Source of the DNA: Verrucomicrobiaceae bacterium
GTDB taxonomy: Bacteria; Verrucomicrobiota; Verrucomicrobiia; Verrucomicrobiales; Akkermansiaceae
Length of the DNA: 64,000 bases
Assembly (NCBI GenBank): GCA_027486655.1
Contig: JAIXOR010000059.1
Span: 79,523 to 143,522, forward strand
Direction of reading: 5' to 3'
The position numbers and the translations under genes were made by a program. This document shows positions 9,903-17,565 of this stretch, piece by piece (the first letter of the stretch is position 1; each line of letters begins with the position of its first letter). Under the pieces are notes generated by a model. The model searched no databases. It saw only the letters and a program-made list of their open reading frames with translations, and had not been told where the DNA came from.

Positions 9903-11882
9903 ATGTTGAAAGCCCTGCCCGCCGCCTTTATCTGGATCCTCGCGCAACCGTTGTCTGCCGCGATCACCCCCGCGCCCTTGTTTCAGGATGGCGCGGTGCT
10001 CCAGAGGGACAAACCGGTGCCGGTCTGGGGTCGGACGGAAGCCGGAGGCAAGGTCACCGTTTCCTTCGCCGGTCAAACCAAGACCACCACGGCGGATGGC
10101 GCGGGCCGGTGGTTGGTTGAGCTCGCACCGCTGGCAACCAGCGCGGAGGGGCGGCCGATGAAGATTCAGGGCGACGGGTCCCAGGAGATCGAGTTGAAGG
10201 ACATCGTGGTCGGCGAGGTCTGGCTGGGCAGCGGCCAATCGAACATGCAGTGGAGCATCGCCCAGACGCGCAAGGAGGATCAGGACGCAGCGGCCGCCGG
10301 ACCGGTGCCGCTGCTGCGCCTCTTTGATGTTCCGCGCACGCTGAGTCACTCACGCAATGAGACGGTGGATGCCTCGTGGAAGCCCGCCACTCCGGAAACG
10401 GCGCGCACGTTTTCCGCCGTGGGCTACTTTTTCGGGCGTCGGCTTGCCGAGGAGCTCAAGGTGCCCATCGGCATCATCCACAGTTCCTGGGGCGGCTCGC
10501 GCATCGAGCCATGGTGGGCGGAGGAAGGGCTGGCCGGCATCCCGGAGCTGGATGCCGTGCGGAAGGACCGCCTCGCGAAAAGCCCGGGCTTCCCGGAATA
10601 CGACAAGCCGTTCCGGCGCTTTGTGGGTGAGACCGAAACGTGGGCAAAAAACGCCGCTCAGGCACTCGATGCGGGCCTGCCGACGCCGGCGATGCCGATA
10701 GCTCCCGAACTGCTCCAGCTCGGCCACAACCAGGAGACCGGCACCTATCAGGCGATGATCCATCCACTGGTGCCCTTCGCATTGCGCGGATTCCTCTGGT
10801 ACCAAGGCGAGTCTAACAACGGCGAAGGCATGCTCTATGCGACCAAGAAACTCGCGCTCATCCAGGGCTGGCGCCAGCAGTTCCGTGCAGCGGAGGCTCC
10901 ATTTCTCTTCGTCCAACTCGCCCCCTATCAATACGGACCCCAACGCGACAAAGACCTGCCCGGCATCTGGTGGGCGCAGCAGGAAACCCTGAAAATCCCG
11001 CACACCGGCATGGCTGTCATCAATGACATCGGCAATCCGAAGGACATCCACCCGGGCAACAAAAGCGAGGTCGCCCGCCGCCTCTCGCTGTGGGCCTTGG
11101 CAGACACCTACGGCCGCAAGGACCTGGTGAAATCCGGCCCGCTCTTCCGCGCCTACAAGGTGACCGATCGGGGAATCGCCATCGCCTTCCATCACAGCGG
11201 CGGCGGACTCGTCTCGCGCGATGGCAAGCCGCTCAGCCACTTCGAGATCGCAGGGCCGGACGGCATCTATCAGCCTGCCGAAGCTGCCATTTCCGCCGAC
11301 GGAAAATCGTTGCTGCTCACCAGTGCCGCCGTTCCGAAGCCGGACCGCGCCCGTTTCGCCTGGTCCCAGATCGCCGAGCCAAACCTGATGAACCGCGAGG
11401 GGCTGCCCGCCGCCGCGTTCAACACCCACTGGCCGGTGGACCCCACGCTTGGTAAAAAGGTCTCCGGCGGCAAAGCCCACCAGAGCAGCCACCCCAACAC
11501 CCACGGCTGGGACCTCGGCCTCACCGACGGCAACTGGGGCAATGCCGCACCCGCCTGCTACGCCACCAGCGAGGCCCCGGAGTTCCCGAAAACCGTGACC
11601 ATCGACCTCGGCTCGCCACAAACCCTGCATGCGGTGATTTACGGCACTCCGGAAATCGGAGCCACCAAGACCGTCGCCATCTCGCTGAGCACGGACGGCA
11701 ACGAATTCTCCGAAGTGGGCCGCAACGATTTCCCGGCCAAGCAGGCGGCACGCGCCGAGGCCCGTTTCGCCCCGCGGCCGGCGCGCTACATCCGCGCCAC
11801 CTTCCTCGGCAACCACCCGCAGCAGGACAATTTCACGGCGAACTTCGGCTTCCTCTCGGAAATCGAGGCCTATGCTCCCTGA
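9903..11882 (+). CDS. Secreted sialate O-acetylesterase with C-terminal discoidin-like domain
   Basis: A predicted exported SGNH-type esterase that removes acetyl groups from sialic acids or other acetylated glycans. The ATG at 9903 gives 659 residues and a clear signal peptide (LPAAFIWILAQPLSAA). An earlier in-frame ATG at 9891 is possible. The nucleophile motif GSGQSNM has its Ser at about residue 113, and FLWYQGESN marks the second conserved block. After about residue 520 a galactose-binding-like (F5/8 type C) beta-sandwich is suggested by VTIDLGSPQTLHAVIYG and YIRATFLGN. The gene is convergent with osmC, with only 19 bases between them. Substrate is inferred from family only. Confidence 0.85.
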   Translation: MLKALPAAFIWILAQPLSAAITPAPLFQDGAVLQRDKPVPVWGRTEAGGKVTVSFAGQTKTTTADGAGRWLVELAPLATSAEGRPMKIQGDGSQEIELKDIVVGEVWLGSGQSNMQWSIAQTRKEDQDAAAAGPVPLLRLFDVPRTLSHSRNETVDASWKPATPETARTFSAVGYFFGRRLAEELKVPIGIIHSSWGGSRIEPWWAEEGLAGIPELDAVRKDRLAKSPGFPEYDKPFRRFVGETETWAKNAAQALDAGLPTPAMPIAPELLQLGHNQETGTYQAMIHPLVPFALRGFLWYQGESNNGEGMLYATKKLALIQGWRQQFRAAEAPFLFVQLAPYQYGPQRDKDLPGIWWAQQETLKIPHTGMAVINDIGNPKDIHPGNKSEVARRLSLWALADTYGRKDLVKSGPLFRAYKVTDRGIAIAFHHSGGGLVSRDGKPLSHFEIAGPDGIYQPAEAAISADGKSLLLTSAAVPKPDRARFAWSQIAEPNLMNREGLPAAAFNTHWPVDPTLGKKVSGGKAHQSSHPNTHGWDLGLTDGNWGNAAPACYATSEAPEFPKTVTIDLGSPQTLHAVIYGTPEIGATKTVAISLSTDGNEFSEVGRNDFPAKQAARAEARFAPRPARYIRATFLGNHPQQDNFTANFGFLSEIEAYAP

Positions 11883-11901
11883 TCCGCGCCTTCCAGGAAA
11901 C

Positions 11902-12309
11902 TCAACGCCATTTCCAGTTCATCACCACGTCGATGTCCGGATGGATGCTGTGATGGACCGGGCAGCCGCGCGCGGCGCTCTCTAACAATTTCGCATCCGG
12001 ATGATCCGCCGCCAGCGGCATCTCCAGATCCAGCTCCAGCCTGGCAATGCGCCGGGGAGCCTCGGTGGTCATGAACTTGCGCACGGCCACCTTCATGCCG
12101 GTCACATCGATCTCCTTGCGGCGGGCGACGATGCCGATGACCGTGGCCATGCACGATGCCAGCGCGGTGGCCACCAGGTCGGTGGGGGAGAACGACTCGC
12201 CGCGGCCGTTGTTGTCCACCGGCGCATCGGTGGCGAGCGTGGTGCCGGACGGACCGTGCACCGCGTGGCAGTGGAGGTCTCCTTCGTAAGTCAGTTTGAT
12301 TTCAACCAT
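11902..12309 (-). CDS. OsmC family thiol-dependent peroxidase-like protein
   Basis: A small cytosolic protein of 135 residues starting at MVEIKLTYEG. OsmC/Ohr proteins reduce organic peroxides through two reactive cysteines, and both are visible: one in TALASCMATV on the central helix and one in ARGCPVHHSI near the C-terminus. The upstream open frame out to 12486 is the shadow of the kinase gene and was not used. It lies 19 bases after the kinase stop on the same strand and may be cotranscribed with the sigma/kinase pair. The specific subfamily (OsmC, Ohr or YhfA-like) cannot be settled by eye. The length and motif spacing favour OsmC/YhfA. Confidence 0.85.
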   Translation of the reverse strand: MVEIKLTYEGDLHCHAVHGPSGTTLATDAPVDNNGRGESFSPTDLVATALASCMATVIGIVARRKEIDVTGMKVAVRKFMTTEAPRRIARLELDLEMPLAADHPDAKLLESAARGCPVHHSIHPDIDVVMNWKWR

Positions 12310-12328
12310 GAGCGTGAGGGGGCGGGCT

Positions 12329-14875
12329 TCATTCGGCCTTCGGCGGCACTTTGGCAAGCACGACGCGGAATCCGTAGATCGAATCCCGGAACGAGGGCGG
12401 CTGGGCATTGCGCGATCCGGTGAGCAGGTTTTCCTGCTGATAGGTATTCCACCCGCCGCCACGAAGGACGCCCAGCACATTGGCACCGACCTTGGAATAC
12501 GCGTCCTCCACCCATTCCTGGACGTTGCCGCTCAAGTCGAAAAACCCGGTCGCGTTCGGCGGGAAGGAGCCCACCGGCGAGGTGTAGGCAAAACCGTCGT
12601 CGTAGCCCGGGATCGTCCGGTCAACCGGCACGCCGGGCGTCCGGGCCAGCGCCATGTCCGCGAAGTTTCCGACCTTTTGGGAATCCGGCCATGCCATGCC
12701 CCACGGGAAGACCCGCGGCTTCCTCAGGTCCCGCCCGCCGGGGCTCATCGCCTCGTCCTCCTCCAAGCCGGCCATGAGGCTCCACTCAAGGTCGGTGGGC
12801 AGTCGATAGACATGGGACTGGGCAATGCGCTCCGCCTTGCGCTCCCTCTCGGTGAGCCAGGCACAAAAGGCCTGCGCATCCTCGCGTGAAACATTCACCA
12901 CCGGATGATCCGGCTCCTGGACAAACGACGGCGAGGCCGGCGGCGGACGCCGCGCCTCACGCACAAACAGCGCGTAATCCGCCACCCGCGTTTCCCAGAT
13001 CGACACCATCAGATCCTGACCCAGCGGCGCGAACTTCATCTTCACTCCGTTCTCCCAGGCTCGGCCGAAGACCACTCCCTGGTTCTTTTCCATCGTGAGA
13101 TCTTCTTCGATCGATTGCCCCTCGGCGAGTTGATAGGACTTCGAAAACGGTTTGTATCCCTCGAGCACCAGCAGCAACTCCACCGGACCCGGCTTCACCT
13201 TTTGCACGAAAGGCGATTCTCCGGTGAATCCCACCGACTGGCCATTCACGTAAACCTCCGCCCCAGGCGGTGTGGTGCGGATCGCCAGGTTGCCATACAC
13301 GATGCGCCTCACCATCAATCGGAACGGCCTCAGGTTTTCACGGCGCGCCCTCTCGCTCAATCCGGGATGCTCGAAGCCGGTGTCCCGCAGCGGCCGCACT
13401 TCGTGATCCTCCGTCAGATAGCCCGCCTTGATCGCCGAGGTCCGATACCACCCGCAATAGGCCTCCATCGCACCTTCGGACGCGAGCACCGCCTCCACCG
13501 GCCGGCCGTTCTGGGAAACCCCGAGCATTTCCGCCTGATTCGCAGGTGCCTTCGGTGCCTTGGAAAACACGGTCCATGCCTCCTTGCTCACGTATCCGGG
13601 CGATTCATGGTGATCGACCACCGGCTGATAGACGCCACCCATCTGATCAGTCCACGTCTCACCCTGGATCGGCGGGCTGAAGATCTTGAGCTGGCCGGAG
13701 AGCACCATCGGCTCGTTCACCGCGGAGAGCGTCATGCGCCCGCTCACCTCCAGCGGGCTGAATCCGCCTTTTTTCAACGTGAAAACCACATCCTCGCCCA
13801 CCCGTGCGGTCATCGTCGGCGTCGGAGTGGTGCCGACCAAGCGCCCCTCCGCATCGAGCACGTCGGCACCTTCCGGTGTGCTGAACACACGCAGCATTCC
13901 CACCGTGGTGCCCGGCACCGGATCACTGACGAGCAGATCCTTGACCCACTTCGAGTCTTTCACCACTTCCCAACCGGCCCATCCCGCGAAGGCAGTCAGC
14001 ATGAAGGTGGTGAGCCACACCGCCAGTCCGCTGCTGCGCCGCCGCTTCCCTCGCTGGATGCGCCGCAGCGCGTCGGCCAGCTCCGCCGCCGTGGAGATCT
14101 TCCGCTTGGATATGCGCGGCTCGCAGACGTCGCAAATGATCCGGTTGAGCTCGAGCCAGCGCTTGCGGTCAAGCCCGCTCGGCATGTCGTCCGGAAGCTC
14201 CGGGAAATTCATGCGGTCCTTGCCGGTCGCGATCTCATACAGCACCTTGCCCAGGCTGTAGACGTCCGCCCTCGCCGAGCCCGGCCCCTCCGGTGGCACG
14301 AAGCCCTCGGTGCCCACAAAGGTGCGCTGACCCCTCGCCGCCACGAGGCCGATGTCCGCAAGCTTGGCCTTGCCGCCGACAAAAATCACATTGGACGGTT
14401 TCACATCGCGGTGGGCCAGCCCGCGCTCGTGAAGGTGGTCGAGCGCCTCGGCAAGCCGCAAGCCCACATCGATGCATTCCGCCGTCTCCCAGCGCTCGCC
14501 GGAAGCCACCTGATGGTCCGCACGCAAGGTGCGCGGTTCATACTCGATCGGATTGATCTCGCGACCGGTGCGCACATCGTCGCCCAGCTCCATCACATAA
14601 TAGTAGAACGATTTGCCGTCCGGACTCCGGCCGACGTGAAGGATGTTCACCAGGCCCGGATGATCCCGCGAGATCGGCTCGAACTTGAGGATGCCCTCAA
14701 ACTCCCGCTCGAAACCGCGCTCGTCCTCGAAGTCCTCCCGCCAGACCACCTTCACCGCGCGCAGGGCACCAGTCACCCCCCTCGCCAGCCACACCTCGCC
14801 ATAGGCTCCGCCGCCGATCTTCCGCAGAACCTCGTGATCCGGAATCGTCGGGCTCGGTCGGATTCTAACCGGCAT
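12329..14875 (-). CDS. Transmembrane Ser/Thr protein kinase with PEGA and SUMF1-like sensor domains
   Basis: An 848-residue sensor kinase. The cytosolic kinase domain has a glycine loop (IGGGAYGEVW, residues 20-29), the lysine in AVKVV (about 42), catalytic LAHRDVKPSN (about 154-162), a metal-binding DIG in place of DFG (about 174) and PPEG in place of APE. One membrane span follows (about 283-302). The rest should be extracytoplasmic: two PEGA-like segments (FSTPEGADVLD; TTPPGAEVYVNG) and a C-terminal formylglycine-generating-enzyme-like fold (VNVSREDAQAFCAWL, LPTDLEWSLMAG, LSGNVQEWVED, RGGGWN). The cysteines that catalytic members carry after RGGS are absent, so the fold is probably a ligand sensor. 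The start at 14875 overlaps the sigma-factor gene by 11 bases. Confidence 0.9.
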   Translation of the reverse strand: MPVRIRPSPTIPDHEVLRKIGGGAYGEVWLARGVTGALRAVKVVWREDFEDERGFEREFEGILKFEPISRDHPGLVNILHVGRSPDGKSFYYYVMELGDDVRTGREINPIEYEPRTLRADHQVASGERWETAECIDVGLRLAEALDHLHERGLAHRDVKPSNVIFVGGKAKLADIGLVAARGQRTFVGTEGFVPPEGPGSARADVYSLGKVLYEIATGKDRMNFPELPDDMPSGLDRKRWLELNRIICDVCEPRISKRKISTAAELADALRRIQRGKRRRSSGLAVWLTTFMLTAFAGWAGWEVVKDSKWVKDLLVSDPVPGTTVGMLRVFSTPEGADVLDAEGRLVGTTPTPTMTARVGEDVVFTLKKGGFSPLEVSGRMTLSAVNEPMVLSGQLKIFSPPIQGETWTDQMGGVYQPVVDHHESPGYVSKEAWTVFSKAPKAPANQAEMLGVSQNGRPVEAVLASEGAMEAYCGWYRTSAIKAGYLTEDHEVRPLRDTGFEHPGLSERARRENLRPFRLMVRRIVYGNLAIRTTPPGAEVYVNGQSVGFTGESPFVQKVKPGPVELLLVLEGYKPFSKSYQLAEGQSIEEDLTMEKNQGVVFGRAWENGVKMKFAPLGQDLMVSIWETRVADYALFVREARRPPPASPSFVQEPDHPVVNVSREDAQAFCAWLTERERKAERIAQSHVYRLPTDLEWSLMAGLEEDEAMSPGGRDLRKPRVFPWGMAWPDSQKVGNFADMALARTPGVPVDRTIPGYDDGFAYTSPVGSFPPNATGFFDLSGNVQEWVEDAYSKVGANVLGVLRGGGWNTYQQENLLTGSRNAQPPSFRDSIYGFRVVLAKVPPKAE

Positions 14876-15536
14876 CGTCGTCGTCCTCGAGTTTGGCCAG
14901 CTCCCGCTTGAGCACGGCACCCACCCGGTGTTTCGCCAGATAGACCTGGGCCATGCTCACGTTGAGCTTTTCCTGCACCTTTTTCGCATCCCACTGCTTG
15001 ATCACATAACAATCGAATATCTGATACTGCTTCGGCGAGACCTGGGCCTTCACCCGGGAAAGCGCGGCGTCCGCCACGTTCTTCTTCCACTCGATGTTCC
15101 AAAGCCGGGAAAGCACATCCCCGGCGGGATCCTCGACGCGGTCGATCACCGCCGTCTTGCGGTCATTCTCCCACTCACCGGTGATCATCGCGGTGTCCTT
15201 CTTGCGCTTGCGGAACTGGTCGTTGATCCGCCACCGCGTCATGTTCATCAGCCAGGTCTTGAACGAACCCTGCTCGGGATCGTAAAGCTTCTTCTTGCTT
15301 TGCTTGGCGATGGAAAGAATCGTCTCCTGCACGCAGTCGAAGGCCTCGTCCTGCCGCAGCCCGGCCTTCACCGCCACCGAGTAAATCAGGCGCCAGTAGG
15401 TCTGATAGAACTCGTCCCAGGTGCGCTGGTCCTCCCAGTTGTCCAACCGCGCGATCAGGCTTTTGCGGGTCTTCGCATAGGCCTGGGTGAGCACTTCGTC
15501 ACGGTCATCTTCTTTTTCCTCTTCGTCCGCCGGCAT
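14865..15536 (-). CDS. ECF-type RNA polymerase sigma factor
   Basis: A 223-residue sigma-70 family protein. Region 2 is clear (FYQTYWRLIYSVAVKAG, then EAFDCVQETIL and FKTWLMNMTRWRINDQFRKR), and region 4 is near the C-terminus (YQIFDCYVIKQWDAKKVQEK, then SMAQVYLAKHRVG). An acidic N-terminal extension (ADEEEKEDDRDE) precedes region 2. No anti-sigma gene is adjacent. Instead its end overlaps the start of a transmembrane Ser/Thr kinase, the arrangement known for kinase-controlled ECF sigma groups in Planctomycetota, Verrucomicrobiota and Vibrio. Phosphorylation control is therefore a reasonable inference. It is divergent from the coiled-coil gene at 15771, 234 bases away. Confidence 0.9.
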   Translation of the reverse strand: MPADEEEKEDDRDEVLTQAYAKTRKSLIARLDNWEDQRTWDEFYQTYWRLIYSVAVKAGLRQDEAFDCVQETILSIAKQSKKKLYDPEQGSFKTWLMNMTRWRINDQFRKRKKDTAMITGEWENDRKTAVIDRVEDPAGDVLSRLWNIEWKKNVADAALSRVKAQVSPKQYQIFDCYVIKQWDAKKVQEKLNVSMAQVYLAKHRVGAVLKRELAKLEDDDDAG

Positions 15537-15770
15537 CGCGAAACCCTTAACCGATTCCCCGCCCGGTGTCTTTCACGGATTCGGGAAATTCACAAGTTGC
15601 TGACTCTCAAACCCGAAAGTGGCGCTTAGCAAATCCAAACCATCCGGCAGAGCGAAATAGCGCCGTTCTGATTTACATTTTCCCCGAGCTTTCCCATCCT
15701 GTCGCCCGCCGTTCAAGCACCCGTGTTCCGGATTCCCCCGAGTCCGGAACTCCCCCCACGGAGAACCGCA

Positions 15771-16388
15771 ATGTCGCCCAGCCCCCCATCCCCCATCAAT
15801 CCGTCCCAGACGGTCGAACGCATCCGCGAGATCATCGTCGGTCGCCATCTCGAACGCATCGAGCAACGCGTCGCACGCCTCGAAGGAGCCTCCCCCACCC
15901 CGCAAGGCATCCCCAGCCAATGGGAGGACCGCCTCTGCACCAGCGAGGCCAAACTGGAAGCCCTGCACGAATCCGTCCAGCGCCTCGGCGAGACCGTCCG
16001 CGAGGAAACCCAATACCGCTCGGAACGCTACCAGTCGGAAATCCACCGCCTCGCCAGCCAGATCCAGCAGGTCGCCGCCACCCGCGCCTCGGAGTCGAAT
16101 CCCGCCGCCATCCAGCAACTCGAAGCACGCCTTGGAACCTGGCTCACCAATTGGCAGGGAGCCCTCCAAAACCACCTCAACGAACGCGAGGAACGCCTTG
16201 CCGGACAGATCCGCGAGGAAGTCGCCCGCCTTTGGGAAAACACCGAGTCCCAGCTCACCCGCCTCCAAAGCCGCACGCCCGACCGCGACCAGATCGAAGA
16301 ACGCTTCCGCCGCATCGCCGATGCGGCCCGCGCCCTCGCCGAGAGTGCCTCGCCCGCCCCCACCACAGCCGAATACGCCACGTTGTGA
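15771..16388 (+). CDS. Cytoplasmic coiled-coil protein of unknown function
   Basis: The ATG at 15771 is preceded by GGAGA at good spacing and gives 205 residues. After a short Pro/Ser-rich start the protein is almost entirely charged helix with heptad character (RHLERIEQRVARLEG, then LEALHESVQRLGETV and ERLAGQIREEVARLW). It has no signal peptide or membrane span. Its TGA overlaps the ATG of the next gene (TGATG), so the two proteins are translationally coupled and probably interact. It is divergent from the ECF sigma gene. I do not recognise a named family. Confidence 0.7.
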   Translation: MSPSPPSPINPSQTVERIREIIVGRHLERIEQRVARLEGASPTPQGIPSQWEDRLCTSEAKLEALHESVQRLGETVREETQYRSERYQSEIHRLASQIQQVAATRASESNPAAIQQLEARLGTWLTNWQGALQNHLNEREERLAGQIREEVARLWENTESQLTRLQSRTPDRDQIEERFRRIADAARALAESASPAPTTAEYATL

Positions 16389-17389
16389 TGTCCGCCGCCC
16401 TCACCCCTCTCCCCGCTCCCCCCAAGGGCATCGCCACCGGCTCCAACCCGGCCCGCACTTGGAACATCCTGCCCTTCCCCCCGCCCGCAGGGACCGCGGA
16501 CGCCGCGCCTCCCTCACCCTCCTTGCCCGCCTGGCCGGAAACACCGGGCACCGCGGATCCGCAGGCATCCTTTCCAGAATCGTGGCCATCCCCGCTCAGC
16601 GTGCTGCCCGCGGCACCCGCTCCGGGTTCCTTCTTCACCACACCCGATCTCATGTCGGCTCCGGTCCTTGCAGAGCCCTCGGAACCCGTCGCGGAACCCA
16701 CGCCCCCGAGCACGGAACCAAAACCGGAATTCACCGACGACGATCTCCGCGACGCCCTCGGCCCGATCGTCGAGCAGGCGGTTAGAAACTCGGTTTACGC
16801 CCGGGAGAACGGCATCGATACCTACCTGGAGCCCATGCTCCGCTCGACCATCCGCCGCGCGCTCGCCGAATACGCGCCCGCATCAAGGCCCTTCCAGCCG
16901 CCCGGCGCGCTGGACCGCTTCATCTGGCACATGAAGGCCCTCTTCACCAGCCGCACCTACGAAGACATCCTCTTCGAGAAAACACGGCGCTTCCAGGTCG
17001 AGGAAGTCTATCTGCTCGATGTGGACACACTCGCGCTCGTCTCCTTCGCCAGTTGCGATCCCGCACGCCACGCCTCGGCACGCCGCGTCATCGGCTCGGC
17101 ACAACGCCACGCCCTGCTCGTCCGCGATGAACAGGGCGCGATCCGCCGCGAAGCGCCGCTCTCGGAAAACCGCCACCTCGTCTCCCGCGAGGGCAGCCAC
17201 GTCGTGCTCACCGCCGTCGTACGCGGCCGCCCCGGCGAACTCGTCTCCGCGGACCTGGAATTCGCACTGCGCCGCATCGAGGACCACTTCCGCGAGCGCT
17301 TCCGCCAGCAAGGCTCCGAACTCCTGCTGGAACTCCAGCCCTTCCTCGAGGACTGCCTCCTCATCCAAGCACCCGCCACCGCGGCCTGA
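16388..17389 (+). CDS. Conserved-looking protein with Pro/Ala-rich N-terminus
   Basis: A 333-residue product translated from an ATG that overlaps the previous stop codon. Residues 1 to about 115 are low-complexity Pro/Ala/Ser, probably disordered. The remainder is compact and conserved-looking: an acidic helix (TDDDLRDALGPIVEQAVRN), then YLEPMLRSTIRRALAEYAP, an amphipathic WHMKALFTSRTYEDILF, and an alpha/beta domain with FQVEEVYLLDVDTLALVSFA. Its last helices (EDHFRERFRQQGSELLLELQ) close the domain. The YLLDVDTLALV strand order recalls small-molecule sensing folds. No catalytic site is visible. Paired with the coiled-coil gene upstream. Function unknown. Confidence 0.7.
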   Translation: MSAALTPLPAPPKGIATGSNPARTWNILPFPPPAGTADAAPPSPSLPAWPETPGTADPQASFPESWPSPLSVLPAAPAPGSFFTTPDLMSAPVLAEPSEPVAEPTPPSTEPKPEFTDDDLRDALGPIVEQAVRNSVYARENGIDTYLEPMLRSTIRRALAEYAPASRPFQPPGALDRFIWHMKALFTSRTYEDILFEKTRRFQVEEVYLLDVDTLALVSFASCDPARHASARRVIGSAQRHALLVRDEQGAIRREAPLSENRHLVSREGSHVVLTAVVRGRPGELVSADLEFALRRIEDHFRERFRQQGSELLLELQPFLEDCLLIQAPATAA

Positions 17390-17426
17390 GTGACGCCAGG
17401 CGCGGATCTAACAGACTACCGCTCGT

Positions 17427-17485
17427 CTCAATGACATCACCCGGCCATTGAGGGGCCAACCATTGGCAATCTCTCCTCAATGACA
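17427..17485. promoter_or_regulatory. Direct repeats CTCAATGACA upstream of the nucleotidase gene
   Basis: CTCAATGACA occurs at 17427-17436 and again at 17476-17485, with the inverted partial copy CCATTGAG between them at 17445-17452. They lie about 100-155 bases upstream of the nucleotidase start. They could be binding sites for a regulator such as a phosphate-starvation response factor, but they do not match the enterobacterial Pho box well. Confidence 0.25.
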
Positions 17486-17565
17486 ATATCTTCACACGCG
17501 TGATGGATTCGTAACACAGATGCGGTTGGAGCCATGAAAGCCGCGTCTAACTTGGCGACGCGCCG

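Noticed and set aside
12905..14911. 668-codon plus-strand ORF opposite the kinase
   Set aside because: Antisense shadow rich in His and Arg; the kinase/SUMF1 reading is unambiguous.
15566..16387. N-terminal extension of the 16388-17389 gene
   Set aside because: The frame reads as Arg/Pro/His-rich shadow of the upstream coiled-coil gene; the overlapping TGATG start is far more natural.
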